From Candidatus Obscuribacterales bacterium (GTDB lineage: Bacteria > Cyanobacteriota > Vampirovibrionia > Obscuribacterales > Obscuribacteraceae): 41,060 nt of DNA. This document shows positions 17,592 through 26,592 of the stretch, piece after piece (the first letter of the stretch is position 1; each line of letters begins with the position of its first letter). The position numbers and the translations under genes are program-made. The notes beneath the pieces are model-generated. The model searched no databases. It worked only from the letters and a program-made list of their open reading frames with translations, and was not told where the DNA came from. The stretch lies in NCBI GenBank assembly GCA_020050835.1, contig JAGVKB010000079.1, forward strand, positions 1 through 41,060, written 5' to 3'.

Positions 17592-18830
17592 TCAGGCGAG
17601 TTTTTGTAGATCGGCCTTCAGCTCGGCCATGGTGGCGTGCCTGTCCGCCGGGTTCTTCTCCATCGCTTTGAAAACGACTGCCTCGTAAGCCGGTGGCAGA
17701 GCAAGATGCGGGTTCACCGTTGCCAGCGGTTTTGGCTTGTCGTTGAGATGCATCAAAACTGTATGCAGTACCGTTTGCCCCTCAAAAGGCTTGAGGCCGG
17801 TTAGCGCCTCGTACATGATGCAGCCGATTGAATAAATATCGGATCGACCGTCCAACTCGAGCGCTTGCGACTGCTCCGGACTCATATACAGCGGGCTGCC
17901 GAAAAACTCTCCCGGTCTGGTTAGCTTCTCGACTGCGCCTTCCGGCGCGACGATTTTGACGATTCCAAAGTCAAACACTTTCACCACATCTTGCGAATTG
18001 TCGTCTTTGAGCAACATGATATTGCTTGGCTTCAAGTCCCGGTGAATAATCCCCTTACCGTGAGCGTGCGTCAGACCGTCGCAGATCTGCGAAAATATAT
18101 CGACGAAACGCTTTCCAGATAAAACACCTTGATCGGCCAACACTCTGTCCAAGCCGCTTCCTTGCAGATAATCCATTACCAGGAAAGGCTGTCCGGATGC
18201 CGTGACGCCGAAATCATAGACTGATACCAGATTGCCATGCGAAAGCAGACTGGCGGCTTTCGCCTCTCGCTCGAAGCGCTTGATGCTGATTGGATCGGAT
18301 AACTGCTGAGCATTTAAAACCTTCACGGCATAAAGGCGATCCAATGTCGTGTGTTTGGCCAGAAAGACATTTCCCATGCCTCCTTTGCCTAATTCTGAGA
18401 CAATTTCATAACGATCTGCCAGCACAAGCCCGATCGACCCGCAGGCGGTACCGCCTGCTTTTTCTCTATTTGCAGCCCGCTTGAAGATCGACTTGATCCG
18501 GTTCGACAGCTCCTGCAATTCGAACGGCTTGGCCAGATAATCATCGGCCCCGGAGCCAAGAATCTCCTCCTGTTCGCCCACTAATTTACTGCCGGCCGTT
18601 ACGAGGACCGGCGAATGCCGGCCAGCCGCGCGAAATCTCTTGCAAAGCTCCAAACCACTGATGCCCGGGAGATCCCAGTCCATGATCACCAGGTCGTACT
18701 CCTTAAGCGACAGGCGCTCGCGAGCGTCCCATCCGTTACCCACCGCCTCAACTGTGTAAGACTGAGAAGACAACCATTCAATTACTGGCACAGACCATTT
18801 CTGGTCGCTTTCCACATAGAGTATCTTCAT
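17592..18830 (-). CDS. Receiver domain-Ser/Thr protein kinase fusion
   Basis: A 412-residue soluble signalling protein. Residues 1-115 are a response-regulator receiver: acidic residues in YVESD, the phospho-acceptor in IMDWDLPG, Thr in LVTAGS and Lys in YLAKPF. After a short linker, residues about 137-410 are a Hanks-type kinase: glycine loop GKGGMGNVF, AVK lysine, catalytic HRDLKPSN, DFG and SPEQ. All key residues of both parts are present, so a histidine kinase could switch Ser/Thr phosphorylation. No transmembrane helix or PASTA domain is visible, unlike many bacterial kinases. GGAG lies 9 bases before ATG 18830. No histidine kinase or phosphatase is adjacent. Confidence 0.92.
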   Translation of the reverse strand: MKILYVESDQKWSVPVIEWLSSQSYTVEAVGNGWDARERLSLKEYDLVIMDWDLPGISGLELCKRFRAAGRHSPVLVTAGSKLVGEQEEILGSGADDYLAKPFELQELSNRIKSIFKRAANREKAGGTACGSIGLVLADRYEIVSELGKGGMGNVFLAKHTTLDRLYAVKVLNAQQLSDPISIKRFEREAKAASLLSHGNLVSVYDFGVTASGQPFLVMDYLQGSGLDRVLADQGVLSGKRFVDIFSQICDGLTHAHGKGIIHRDLKPSNIMLLKDDNSQDVVKVFDFGIVKIVAPEGAVEKLTRPGEFFGSPLYMSPEQSQALELDGRSDIYSIGCIMYEALTGLKPFEGQTVLHTVLMHLNDKPKPLATVNPHLALPPAYEAVVFKAMEKNPADRHATMAELKADLQKLA

Positions 18831-18955
18831 CCGCTAGCGCTCCCCGGGAAGCCCAATCCCTAGCTGAATTTACCCCCGGTCAGCAAGTTTCAACCAATTT
18901 CGACCGGCTCAATCTCCCCGCTGTCGGCCGGCTAAACATTCATTTCATCGCCAGA

Positions 18956-21900
18956 TCAAGCTCCGGATAAGTAGCGCTCGAGCCGCCTCAAAGCCACCTC
19001 AAATCGCTCCGGAGTCAAACTGAAGCAAAGCCTTACCCAACCGGAAGTGCGCCCCCATGCAGGCGGATTGACCAGTAAATTCTCCCGCCGCAAAAGGTCG
19101 TCGGCCCGCTCCGCAAGCTTTGCCAGAACGAACAAGCCACCGCGCTCTCCGGTCGACTGTCCGTCATCCAGTTCATATCTTCTAAGGAGATTCATCAGCC
19201 TTTCGCGCTGTTCGCTCAGCTGCCTGCGAGCTGCCAACAAGTAAGAACTAACGCTCTCCTTCTCACGGTCGATATCCATCAATTGATGAGCAGGCTGTTC
19301 GAGAAAGGCAGAATAAATAGCGTCCCAGGTGCGCAGCGTTGACTTAGGCGGCAGCTGCACGAAACTCTGCAAGCGCCGCGCCAAGCCGGCATCAGGTGCC
19401 AGGAGAAATCCACAGCGCAATCCGCCGGCGGCAAACGCTTTCGACAAACCGTCGGTCAAGAAGAGATGCGATGCCGCCGAGGACGAAGCGAAGCTGAGCG
19501 CAGGATCGGTCCAATCGCCTTGCTTGGAATCGCTAAGTAGGAAGAAGACCTCATCGGCCAATATGTAAATACCGCTTTGTTGGCAATACTGCCCGAGCGC
19601 CCGCACCGTCTCCGGCGCGTAAAAAAGTCCGCTTGGATTGTTGGGTTGGGTCAACCAGAGTAGATCCGGCTGGCTGTCCATGCGCCTTAAATCTTCCAGG
19701 CTCATTAGAAATCCGCCGGAAGGCTCAGTCGGAATTCGCTCGACCAGCCCGCCATGCTCGAGCACCAGCGGATAGCACGGTCCGTACGAGCCGTCCGGTA
19801 AGGCCACTTTTGGCTTCCGTCCGAGCATCTCCTTGAGCAGCCGGACCACTGCACCCAACAGAGGAAAGACGCCCTGACCAAGCACCAGGCGCTCTGGGCT
19901 TACTTCGACCGCTCGCGTCGACTGCAGATAGGCAGAGATCCGAGCGGCCATGAGGGCCGGCAAACCGTCCATCGGCGCCTCGAGAAAACCCTTGATCAAT
20001 CCTTTGACGAGCAGGTCGGGAAGTGGATACTCAAACTCTCCGTAGTCCAAGCGGATCAAGTCGGGCTCCAGCAAAGAAACCGGTTTGGCGTCAAAAACCG
20101 GATCGCTGGCAGTAAGCATAAAGGTCGCTGACAATTCAGGAGTTTCAGCCGGTCCTGAAATTGGAGCGCTCACCTCCTCTTCTGGAAATGCGAAGTCCAA
20201 AAGCCCATCGAACAGCCACTCATAATAAAGCTGGGTCGGTCTGGCAATGCGCGAATAGGTGAGCTCGGCGCCTACCTCCAATCCTGGCGACCACTTTTCC
20301 GGCGCATTCAGCAGAAAGGACAGCTCGAGATCGGGAAAGACAGTGTTTCGAATCAGCCCGTAGAGCAAAACCAGGTTGGCGGGCAACCTTTGTTGAGAGG
20401 CCAGGCGGACGAAAGCGTTGGAGTTCAACTGCGAACCTATGTCAAAGTGAGCGGAGTCATCGATCAGATACCAACGATCGCCGTGCTTGCCTGCTTGAGC
20501 CGACAGAGCGCTCAAGAGTGTCGGTGAGGGATTATCGAGCTGGCGGGGAGAGATTAGCACCAGCGCTGGTGACAACAAGTCGTCCAGTTGCATCAGTTCG
20601 GACAGATCATCGTTGCCGACGATGATTTCCAACCCGTGGCCAGACAGAACATCATGATAGACAGGCAACAAGCAATGCGAAACAAGCACCTTGCTGCCTG
20701 CGGTCGTCACCATCGACAGTATCATCTTTAGCAATTGAGCCCGTTCGGGAGCGGCAAACAACCGCTCCGGCTCGACAAACCAGTGACAATAAACCTTGAG
20801 GAAGCGAGACAACCGCTCCCGCAATTCGAGGTCACCGCGTTCGTGCGGATAGGAAAGCGTGCGGGTCCGGAGCAGATCGCTCGACAGGCGCTCCAGGAAA
20901 CTGATCTGCTCTTCGTTCACCCTTGAGAGGTCCAGCTCTTGCCGCAAAGTGTCCAATTGCAACAGATGCAGATGCTTGATCAATCCAAAAGTCGGCATCT
21001 CCCAGCGAGTCGACGCCTGATAGACCAGCAGATCGTGATAGATGAATTCACCTCTTGCCAGCAAATTAACGGCAGTTGATGCCGATATCGGTAAACCAGA
21101 ATCACGCGACATGAAAAAATTGAACTCAATTCCATGCTGCCTCTCCAGAGCGACCAGCGATGCCAGATCTGTGTCGTCAGCCTGGCGAATACGGCGGCTC
21201 CAAAGCAGCGCTGGCTCGAAGCCCCGCCGCCGAAACATGGATTCAATCGCTACCGGTCCGGGCCGGCCACCGAGGACTAGGGTTACCTTACCGCCCGGTT
21301 TCAAGCACAATTGCGCCTGCTCGAGCGTTCTGGCAATGAGCGGCAGACCAAAGCGGTCCTCCAAGATTCCTTGCTGAAAGCAATAATTACTGAGATCGTA
21401 TAGGTCCCGGTCAGACAACCGCTCCGGCTTGCGCTCGCCGGCTTCGGGGTTCGGATGGAGCACTTGCGGAATGCAACCGATAACATGCTCGAACTGAGCC
21501 TCGTCTGACAGCGGTTTAGACAGCAAGTCGGAGACGGATGCTGAAAACGCCTTGGTGATAGCAATGCCAAACTGGCTGAGGATCAGTGTTCCATCGGGCT
21601 CGGAACCGTTCAGCCAGGCATTGAACCGGGACAAAACCACTGCCACCCGATTGATATCCAGCCCGACTATCTCCTTCACCCTGGTTCTCAGGAGCAACAG
21701 CAGGCTGATCCAGCCGGAGCCGCAGCCCAGTTCGACCACACGCGAGCCGGCGAATCGCTCCGGGTCCTTCAACAGCCCTTCGGCAAACGTTTTCCCCCAG
21801 TGTTCCGGAGAGAAGACAGCCGGATGCAAAAGCAGCTTGATCGGGCGCTGCGAACCCGGCACGGAAACTTCTTTCAGACTGAGCGAACCATGCTGCCTGG

Positions 21901-22042
21901 CAGCGACGGCTGAAGCAAGCTGATGCACAAAGGCAATCGCGTCCAGGTCGGCGGGCAGACGGTCGAGCCGGTCGACTAACGCTTCGAGACGGTCGACAAT
22001 CGTCTGCTCGTTGGCTAGCAACTCCTCAACCGTGGAAATCAT
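18956..22042 (-). CDS. Plant-type methionine S-methyltransferase (methyltransferase plus aminotransferase-fold fusion)
   Basis: This 1028-residue protein has the full architecture of plant methionine S-methyltransferase (EC 2.1.1.12), which makes S-methylmethionine from methionine and SAM. A SAM methyltransferase domain comes first (VVELGCGSGW near 102-111; GCIPQVLHPNPEA near 188). LSNYC, GILEDRFGLPLIAR and a GGRPGP block follow, all close to my memory of the plant enzyme. Residues about 355-620 look like a degenerate aminotransferase fold with no PLP lysine. Residues about 655-1028 are a class I/II aminotransferase-like domain (WLTQPNNPSGLFY, YILADEVFF, LSKAF with Lys near 868). AAAGGG lies about 8 bases before ATG 22042; the frame opens 11 codons earlier. 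It is probably monocistronic. Substrate is inferred from homology. Confidence 0.85.
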   Translation of the reverse strand: MISTVEELLANEQTIVDRLEALVDRLDRLPADLDAIAFVHQLASAVAARQHGSLSLKEVSVPGSQRPIKLLLHPAVFSPEHWGKTFAEGLLKDPERFAGSRVVELGCGSGWISLLLLLRTRVKEIVGLDINRVAVVLSRFNAWLNGSEPDGTLILSQFGIAITKAFSASVSDLLSKPLSDEAQFEHVIGCIPQVLHPNPEAGERKPERLSDRDLYDLSNYCFQQGILEDRFGLPLIARTLEQAQLCLKPGGKVTLVLGGRPGPVAIESMFRRRGFEPALLWSRRIRQADDTDLASLVALERQHGIEFNFFMSRDSGLPISASTAVNLLARGEFIYHDLLVYQASTRWEMPTFGLIKHLHLLQLDTLRQELDLSRVNEEQISFLERLSSDLLRTRTLSYPHERGDLELRERLSRFLKVYCHWFVEPERLFAAPERAQLLKMILSMVTTAGSKVLVSHCLLPVYHDVLSGHGLEIIVGNDDLSELMQLDDLLSPALVLISPRQLDNPSPTLLSALSAQAGKHGDRWYLIDDSAHFDIGSQLNSNAFVRLASQQRLPANLVLLYGLIRNTVFPDLELSFLLNAPEKWSPGLEVGAELTYSRIARPTQLYYEWLFDGLLDFAFPEEEVSAPISGPAETPELSATFMLTASDPVFDAKPVSLLEPDLIRLDYGEFEYPLPDLLVKGLIKGFLEAPMDGLPALMAARISAYLQSTRAVEVSPERLVLGQGVFPLLGAVVRLLKEMLGRKPKVALPDGSYGPCYPLVLEHGGLVERIPTEPSGGFLMSLEDLRRMDSQPDLLWLTQPNNPSGLFYAPETVRALGQYCQQSGIYILADEVFFLLSDSKQGDWTDPALSFASSSAASHLFLTDGLSKAFAAGGLRCGFLLAPDAGLARRLQSFVQLPPKSTLRTWDAIYSAFLEQPAHQLMDIDREKESVSSYLLAARRQLSEQRERLMNLLRRYELDDGQSTGERGGLFVLAKLAERADDLLRRENLLVNPPAWGRTSGWVRLCFSLTPERFEVALRRLERYLSGA

Positions 22043-22368
22043 CGAATACCCTTTCTGGAATCGTCTAAACCTCACAGTCAGCAGACTAACTGGAAATTGT
22101 CTCAGATGAGAGTCGAGCTTGAATCGCTAAATACCACTTGAAAACCATGCGCCCACTGAGTCCTGCCGAGTTCGGACGAGAGACTGCCACCGCCTTCGAT
22201 TAACTAAACCTAAGCCTGGCGCCCCCAAAGGAGAATTTACTCATATTATCCTTCGCTAAGGAGAGACCCAAAACCGTTATAGAGACCGGGCTAGCGGGTA
22301 TTCAAGAGTGAGAGCCGATTGACGGCCGCAAGCAGTTTCAGACCCAGATTGAACCCAGGCAAAACGAC

Positions 22369-22962
22369 ATGCGCAGTTTCGACCGAACTCTGAAATACCG
22401 AAGCAACCGCGCCTTTGCACTTGCAGCGATGCTGGTCTTGCTGTTGGGTCTACCGGCCCAAGCCGGAGCAGTCGACAGCAACTCCTTGATTCGCACCGGC
22501 TATCAACAGATTTGCCATGGTAACAACGAACAGGCGATCGAAACGCTCAGCGCCGCCCTCCGGGTCGACCCCAATAGTGTGTATGCCCGGCGGTACTTGG
22601 CCTATGCCTTGTTGCAGTCCGGACTGGCTGTCCAAGCGGCAACTCAGTTCGAAGCAGTCGGCAAGCTTTCGCCAGAGACATCTTCGGACTTAGCTCTACT
22701 GGGGGACGCTTACTTCTACTCCGGTCAATATCACAAGGCCTTGAAGAGCTACCACCGAGCCTTGAGCATGGACGCTGCCCTGGACCAGGCTCGCACCGGA
22801 TTGGTGCACACTTATGTGGCGCTCGGTGACACCACTCACGCTACATCAATTTGCCACCAAGCGCTGCAACAGACCAAGGCTGCCTCGGCACACAAACAAT
22901 ACGTAGAGCTGTTGCGAGACATAACTGAAAGCCAGAAGGCTCCGGAATTTCGTACCGAGTGA
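22369..22962 (+). CDS. Exported TPR protein, TadD-like (module A)
   Basis: A 197-residue protein with a basic N-terminus, a long hydrophobic stretch (FALAAMLVLLLGLPAQAGA) that reads as a signal peptide, and four to five tetratricopeptide repeats (NNEQAIETLSAALRVDPNSVYARRYLAYALL, then GQYHKALKSYHRAL). It opens a four-gene module of the same order as the tadD-E-G end of Tad loci, where TadD is a TPR lipoprotein needed for pilus assembly. No lipobox Cys is visible here. It is a clear paralogue of the protein at 28227-28865 (shared ARRYLA, LRSGLAVQAA-like and GDAYFY segments). The next gene starts 5 bases after the stop. Confidence 0.8.
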   Translation: MRSFDRTLKYRSNRAFALAAMLVLLLGLPAQAGAVDSNSLIRTGYQQICHGNNEQAIETLSAALRVDPNSVYARRYLAYALLQSGLAVQAATQFEAVGKLSPETSSDLALLGDAYFYSGQYHKALKSYHRALSMDAALDQARTGLVHTYVALGDTTHATSICHQALQQTKAASAHKQYVELLRDITESQKAPEFRTE

Positions 22963-22967
22963 AAGAA

Positions 22968-23495
22968 ATGCGTAGACTAGTAAAGCAAAGAGGTTCAACC
23001 ATGGCCGAGCTCCCACTGGCCATCTGGGTGCTGTTCATCGCAATCACTATGCCGATGGTAGACTTGGCTACAATCAGCCTGCGCTCCACCTTCCTGGTCG
23101 CAGCCGCTCATGAAGCAGCACACGCCGCCGCCCGCGCCAAAACATTCAAAGTGTCGATCGATGAAAGCACGCCGTCGGCAGAAAGTCTCGCTCTCGATAC
23201 GGTGACCAGCAGCCTCCAAAGATTTAGTGAGGTAAAGGCCACCTCCACTGTCACACGGATAGTGACGACGAACATCGCCGACGGAACCACTGCTCGCCGG
23301 ACTGCACCTTTGACCCAGCCGGCTGATACTGACAGTAATACCTACTCAATCGAAGTGGTCGTGACCGGGCAGGTCAATCCACTATTCACTTTCAACAACG
23401 CCCTGTTCGGACAGCTCCCTGGTCTGACGGGCCCGATCACTATATCCTGCGCTGCTGAGCAGCTCTCTGAATATCCGCAAGGATTGAATCAATAA
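22968..23495 (+). CDS. TadE-like pseudopilin (module A, first copy)
   Basis: A 175-residue protein with a short basic leader followed by G-STMAELPLAIWVLFIAITMP. Gly at -1 and Glu at +5 form the prepilin-peptidase motif of TadE/TadF minor pilins. The helix is followed by ALHAAA-type sequence (AAAHEAAHAAARAKTF), also typical of TadE. The remainder is a Thr/Ser/Val-rich beta-type domain with few Cys. ATG 22968 is chosen because it gives the same 14-residue distance to the motif Glu as in the paralogue at 28869; a GTG at 22959 overlapping the previous stop is possible. Confidence 0.82.
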   Translation: MRRLVKQRGSTMAELPLAIWVLFIAITMPMVDLATISLRSTFLVAAAHEAAHAAARAKTFKVSIDESTPSAESLALDTVTSSLQRFSEVKATSTVTRIVTTNIADGTTARRTAPLTQPADTDSNTYSIEVVVTGQVNPLFTFNNALFGQLPGLTGPITISCAAEQLSEYPQGLNQ

Positions 23496-23552
23496 GTTAG
23501 CCGCTTGGCGGGGACTCAGCCTGAATGTCGAAGGGCAAGGAGAACATAAATC

Positions 23553-25331
23553 ATGTTTAGAAACGCTCTCCGGACGAAGTCCGGTCAAACCATGATAGTC
23601 CTCGGTCTGGTTATCTCCGTGTTCTTGCTGCTTCCGATCGGCTTATTCGGATTCGAAGTCAACCGAATGGAGATCGCTCGCCAACAACTGAGAGTGGCTT
23701 GCGATGCAGCAAGCCTGGCAGCGGCTGCCACTCTAGCCAGCTCGGACATTCTCGATCCGGCCGAAGCCCAGACCAAGGCGATCGAAACTGCCTTGACGAC
23801 CTTTCAACAAAACGCAGTAGTCGGCACCAGGTTGAGCGAAACAGTAATTGCAGCCACCGGCGACGATGTACCGACCGCCAATCAAGCACTCATCTTTCTA
23901 GAATTTCTCGATCCGCACAACGACAACTCGCCGGTGAGCCTGGGAGACCCCAAAGGCAAGATCATCAGAGTAAACGGCATCTTCGGCCTGGAGCCGGCCT
24001 TTGGCAAGTTTCTCGGGCTGACATCGGTGCCGGTCAGAACCACTTCATCCGGCGGAGTGCCGATGCTCGATGTCGCTCTCTGCTTCGATGTCTCGGCCTC
24101 AATCGACGATCAAACGCCGGTCACTTTCGTGCGCAGACGATGGAACCCAACGACCGGCAGAATAGTCTACAACACAGCATCGACTGCGTCTGGCTCGCCG
24201 GCCGGAACGCTGGCGCAGGGCAAAATATTCGACATTCTCGGACCGCCCCCGACCGGCTCCTCAGTGGACGGCATCTTCCCGCAACACCTGTCATCCACCA
24301 ACAGCAGCCAGAGCACGTACGACCTTTACTTCAGTGAAGTGAGCGGGGCCTCCGGCTCTGCAGTCGGACTGCGAGGCACCACCAATGCCGGCTCACCACC
24401 GGGCAACTGTCCTCCCGGCAAGGCCGGCATAGGCAATTCGCGAACATTTACCGACTTAGTAGTAAATATCGACGGAAAGAACCAGTTCGCCGGCTTGACG
24501 ACCTCGGATGGATACAGCTTTCCAGACACAGCTACGCTAGTTGAAGCGGCCCGCGGCAATCTCGAGAACAACACCGTCTTCAGCAACAGCAAGGCCGGCA
24601 CCGGCCTGCCGGTCAACATCCAGCCGAGAGCAGGCTATCAAGCCACCTACTTCAAGTTGGCTAGCGCCAATGAACATCCGCTTCAAGACGCCAAAGACGC
24701 ATCGGAAGTCTTCTTCACCATCATGAATACCAATACGGACGCTCACTTTTCTCTAGTCGGATTCAGCAACACCGCCGGGACTTCAGCTACTTCCTACGAC
24801 ACTGAGTACAATGTCGATAGTTCTTATACCAAAGCAGGCCAAATCAACTGTCCGGTGCCGTTGATCACGCTCGATGCCACCAAGGGAGTGACAAAGTTTG
24901 ACGAGGTAGTAGCAGCAATGGCACCGACAGTTCCGGTCAGTGGCACCAATATCGGTGACGCCGTCAATACGGCAGTCAATCAGCTGAAAACGAGGTCCCG
25001 ATCGGGAGCCAAGAAGGCGATAGTGGTTTTCACCGACGGTCAACCGACCTCCGGCGGACCGTTGAACGACGACCCCTGGACCAATGCCCGTAAAGCCGCA
25101 GTCAACGCCAAGAACGCCGGAATTGCCATTTACACTATTGGTCTGGCGCAAACTCCGGCGATTATTCCCGGCGAAACCGCAATTCTAAACGACACCAACC
25201 CAAACCAGAGCACGGGCGGCATCGCGGCGATCGCCGGCAATGGTGGAAAGTTCTTCCTGGTGACCAGAGTAGAAGATTTGCGCCTTACCTTCGAAAACAT
25301 CGCACGACAACTCGTGCAACTGGTGAAATGA
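23553..25331 (+). CDS. TadG-like von Willebrand factor A protein (module A)
   Basis: A 592-residue surface protein. It starts with SGQTMIVLGLVISVFLLLPIGLFGFEVNRMEIARQ-type TadG N-terminal sequence: a single hydrophobic anchor followed by an Ala-rich helix (ACDAASLAAAATLA). The prepilin position +5 is Val rather than Glu, so it is probably not processed. A vWA domain begins near residue 170, with the metal-binding DVSAS (near 179). A roughly 195-residue insertion then separates it from the rest (NTNTDAHFSLVGF near 390; VVFTDGQPTSGG near 490). The C-terminal end, ENIARQLVQLVK, is nearly identical in the paralogue at 29396. AAGGAG lies 9 bases before ATG 23553. Confidence 0.85.
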   Translation: MFRNALRTKSGQTMIVLGLVISVFLLLPIGLFGFEVNRMEIARQQLRVACDAASLAAAATLASSDILDPAEAQTKAIETALTTFQQNAVVGTRLSETVIAATGDDVPTANQALIFLEFLDPHNDNSPVSLGDPKGKIIRVNGIFGLEPAFGKFLGLTSVPVRTTSSGGVPMLDVALCFDVSASIDDQTPVTFVRRRWNPTTGRIVYNTASTASGSPAGTLAQGKIFDILGPPPTGSSVDGIFPQHLSSTNSSQSTYDLYFSEVSGASGSAVGLRGTTNAGSPPGNCPPGKAGIGNSRTFTDLVVNIDGKNQFAGLTTSDGYSFPDTATLVEAARGNLENNTVFSNSKAGTGLPVNIQPRAGYQATYFKLASANEHPLQDAKDASEVFFTIMNTNTDAHFSLVGFSNTAGTSATSYDTEYNVDSSYTKAGQINCPVPLITLDATKGVTKFDEVVAAMAPTVPVSGTNIGDAVNTAVNQLKTRSRSGAKKAIVVFTDGQPTSGGPLNDDPWTNARKAAVNAKNAGIAIYTIGLAQTPAIIPGETAILNDTNPNQSTGGIAAIAGNGGKFFLVTRVEDLRLTFENIARQLVQLVK

Positions 25332-25343
25332 GGTAAGAAGACC

Positions 25344-25871
25344 ATGTACGTGTCAACAGCCGGCTGTTTGCCACTACCAAACAACTTCCGCATCAGTCGA
25401 AAAACGGCTGCTGGAGGAAAGCTGCGGCGGAGGCTCGGACATGTCCTGGTAGAGCTTTCAATGATAATAATGTTGTTGGCGGTTGTGGCGGTGCTGTGCG
25501 CTAATGTAGGAATCATGTCACTGGCCTCATCAATGAACGACTCGGCTTGCCGCGATGCAGCTCGAGCAGCCGCGCAAGCGAGCAACCGCACCACGGCGAT
25601 CAGCATGGCACAAGCTGCGCTCAAGGCTCATAGTACAGACGGTTATTTTGTATCCCAGCCGACCATCGATACTTCCGACTTCGTCTATGAAGACTACTCG
25701 GGCAGCCCGCCAGACAACACCAGTCCATATGTGCAGGTCACCACCTCTTCGACCGTAAGAGTGCCGGCACCAATTTTGTTTTTCGGGGCGAAATTTGGTA
25801 AGGACGGCACAATGACCTTCAATCGAACATACACCTTCCCAATCGTAAGAACGACCCTCTATCTAAACTAG
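25344..25871 (+). CDS. TadE/TadF-like pseudopilin (module A, second copy)
   Basis: A 175-residue protein that begins 12 bases after the vWA gene with GAGG upstream. A 31-residue basic leader is followed by G-HVLVELSMIIMLLAVVAVLCANVG; Gly at -1 and Glu at +5 again match TadE-family pseudopilins. RDAARAAAQASN and a beta-rich tail (VRVPAPILFFGAKFGKDG) follow. It is distinct from the first TadE-like protein but closely matches 31227-31700. The leader is about 17 residues longer than in that paralogue, so a downstream start is conceivable. In Tad loci a second TadE-like protein (TadF) sits in the same position. Confidence 0.8.
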   Translation: MYVSTAGCLPLPNNFRISRKTAAGGKLRRRLGHVLVELSMIIMLLAVVAVLCANVGIMSLASSMNDSACRDAARAAAQASNRTTAISMAQAALKAHSTDGYFVSQPTIDTSDFVYEDYSGSPPDNTSPYVQVTTSSTVRVPAPILFFGAKFGKDGTMTFNRTYTFPIVRTTLYLN

Positions 25872-25887
25872 AAGACCCTAAATGACA

Positions 25888-25922
25888 AAAGTCAGGTCGC
25901 CAGCTCCAGGCAACCTGACTTT
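25888..25922. terminator. Bidirectional terminator between module A and the Spy-like gene
   Basis: AAAGTCAGGT (25888-25897) pairs with ACCTGACTTT (25913-25922) and an inner GCC/GGC extends the stem after a mismatch. A and T runs flank the arms, best on the minus strand (TTTTG). It lies 16 bases after the plus-strand stop and 60 bases beyond the minus-strand stop at 25982. Confidence 0.78.
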
Positions 25923-25981
25923 CCACTTGGTCCGCTAGCAGCGTCAGAGCGCCTGTCGCGTGCCGGCTTACATTCAGGCGC

Positions 25982-26551
25982 TTACCCCCTATGATGATGC
26001 TTGCGAGCTCCGCCCTCTTTTGCCCCCATGCACCCTTTGAGCATCTGCAGGCGGATCTCCTTGCGCTGCTCGTTAGTCAAGACGTCGAGGCCGGAGAGCT
26101 TTTTGTCGAGCTTGAGATTGGCCAGTTCTGCCTTTTGATCGTTTACCCTGCTCTGTAGATCTTTCACCTTTTGTTTGTCCAGGGACGGCTGACTGAGAAG
26201 ATCGCGCAAGTCTCGCTCACTCGATTTCAAGGCGAGCATCTTTGGTCCGGCGTCATTCAAAAATTGCTTCTTGATACTGAACAGCTTTTCATACTGCTCG
26301 TCAGTGAGCGCAAGTTCGCCTTGAAGCGCGGCCAAAGGGGAGCCTGCTCTGCCCATACCACGCCCGACAGCGCCGGGTCCACCCGGCATCGGCGGCAGCG
26401 AGGCCACCAGGTTGGAGTCTTCCGTCTGAACTAGATCGCCATCGAGCGCCACGTCAGTATCTGGTATCTCAAGCTGCGCAAATGCCGGTAAAAGGCCGGA
26501 GATAATGGCGGACAGCACAACGGCAACGATTGCTTTGTTCTTTATAGTCAT
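25982..26551 (-). CDS. Spy/CpxP-like periplasmic protein
   Basis: A 189-residue exported protein. The signal peptide runs through VVLSAIISGLLPAFAQ. A Gly/Pro/Met-rich segment (PGGPGAVGRGMGRAG) precedes a long helical part. The LTxxQ family motif appears as LTDEQYEKL and LTNEQRKEI, typical of Spy/CpxP proteins, which act as envelope chaperones or stress and metal sensors. The tail ends in a His cluster (KHHHRG), which could bind metal. GGAG lies 10 bases before ATG 26551. Its position between the two Tad-like modules suggests a possible role in folding envelope proteins, but this is inference. No Cpx two-component genes are near. Confidence 0.8.
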   Translation of the reverse strand: MTIKNKAIVAVVLSAIISGLLPAFAQLEIPDTDVALDGDLVQTEDSNLVASLPPMPGGPGAVGRGMGRAGSPLAALQGELALTDEQYEKLFSIKKQFLNDAGPKMLALKSSERDLRDLLSQPSLDKQKVKDLQSRVNDQKAELANLKLDKKLSGLDVLTNEQRKEIRLQMLKGCMGAKEGGARKHHHRG

Positions 26552-26592
26552 GTCGAATCTACTCCTGAAGGCTCTAATTGCGTATCTATGTA

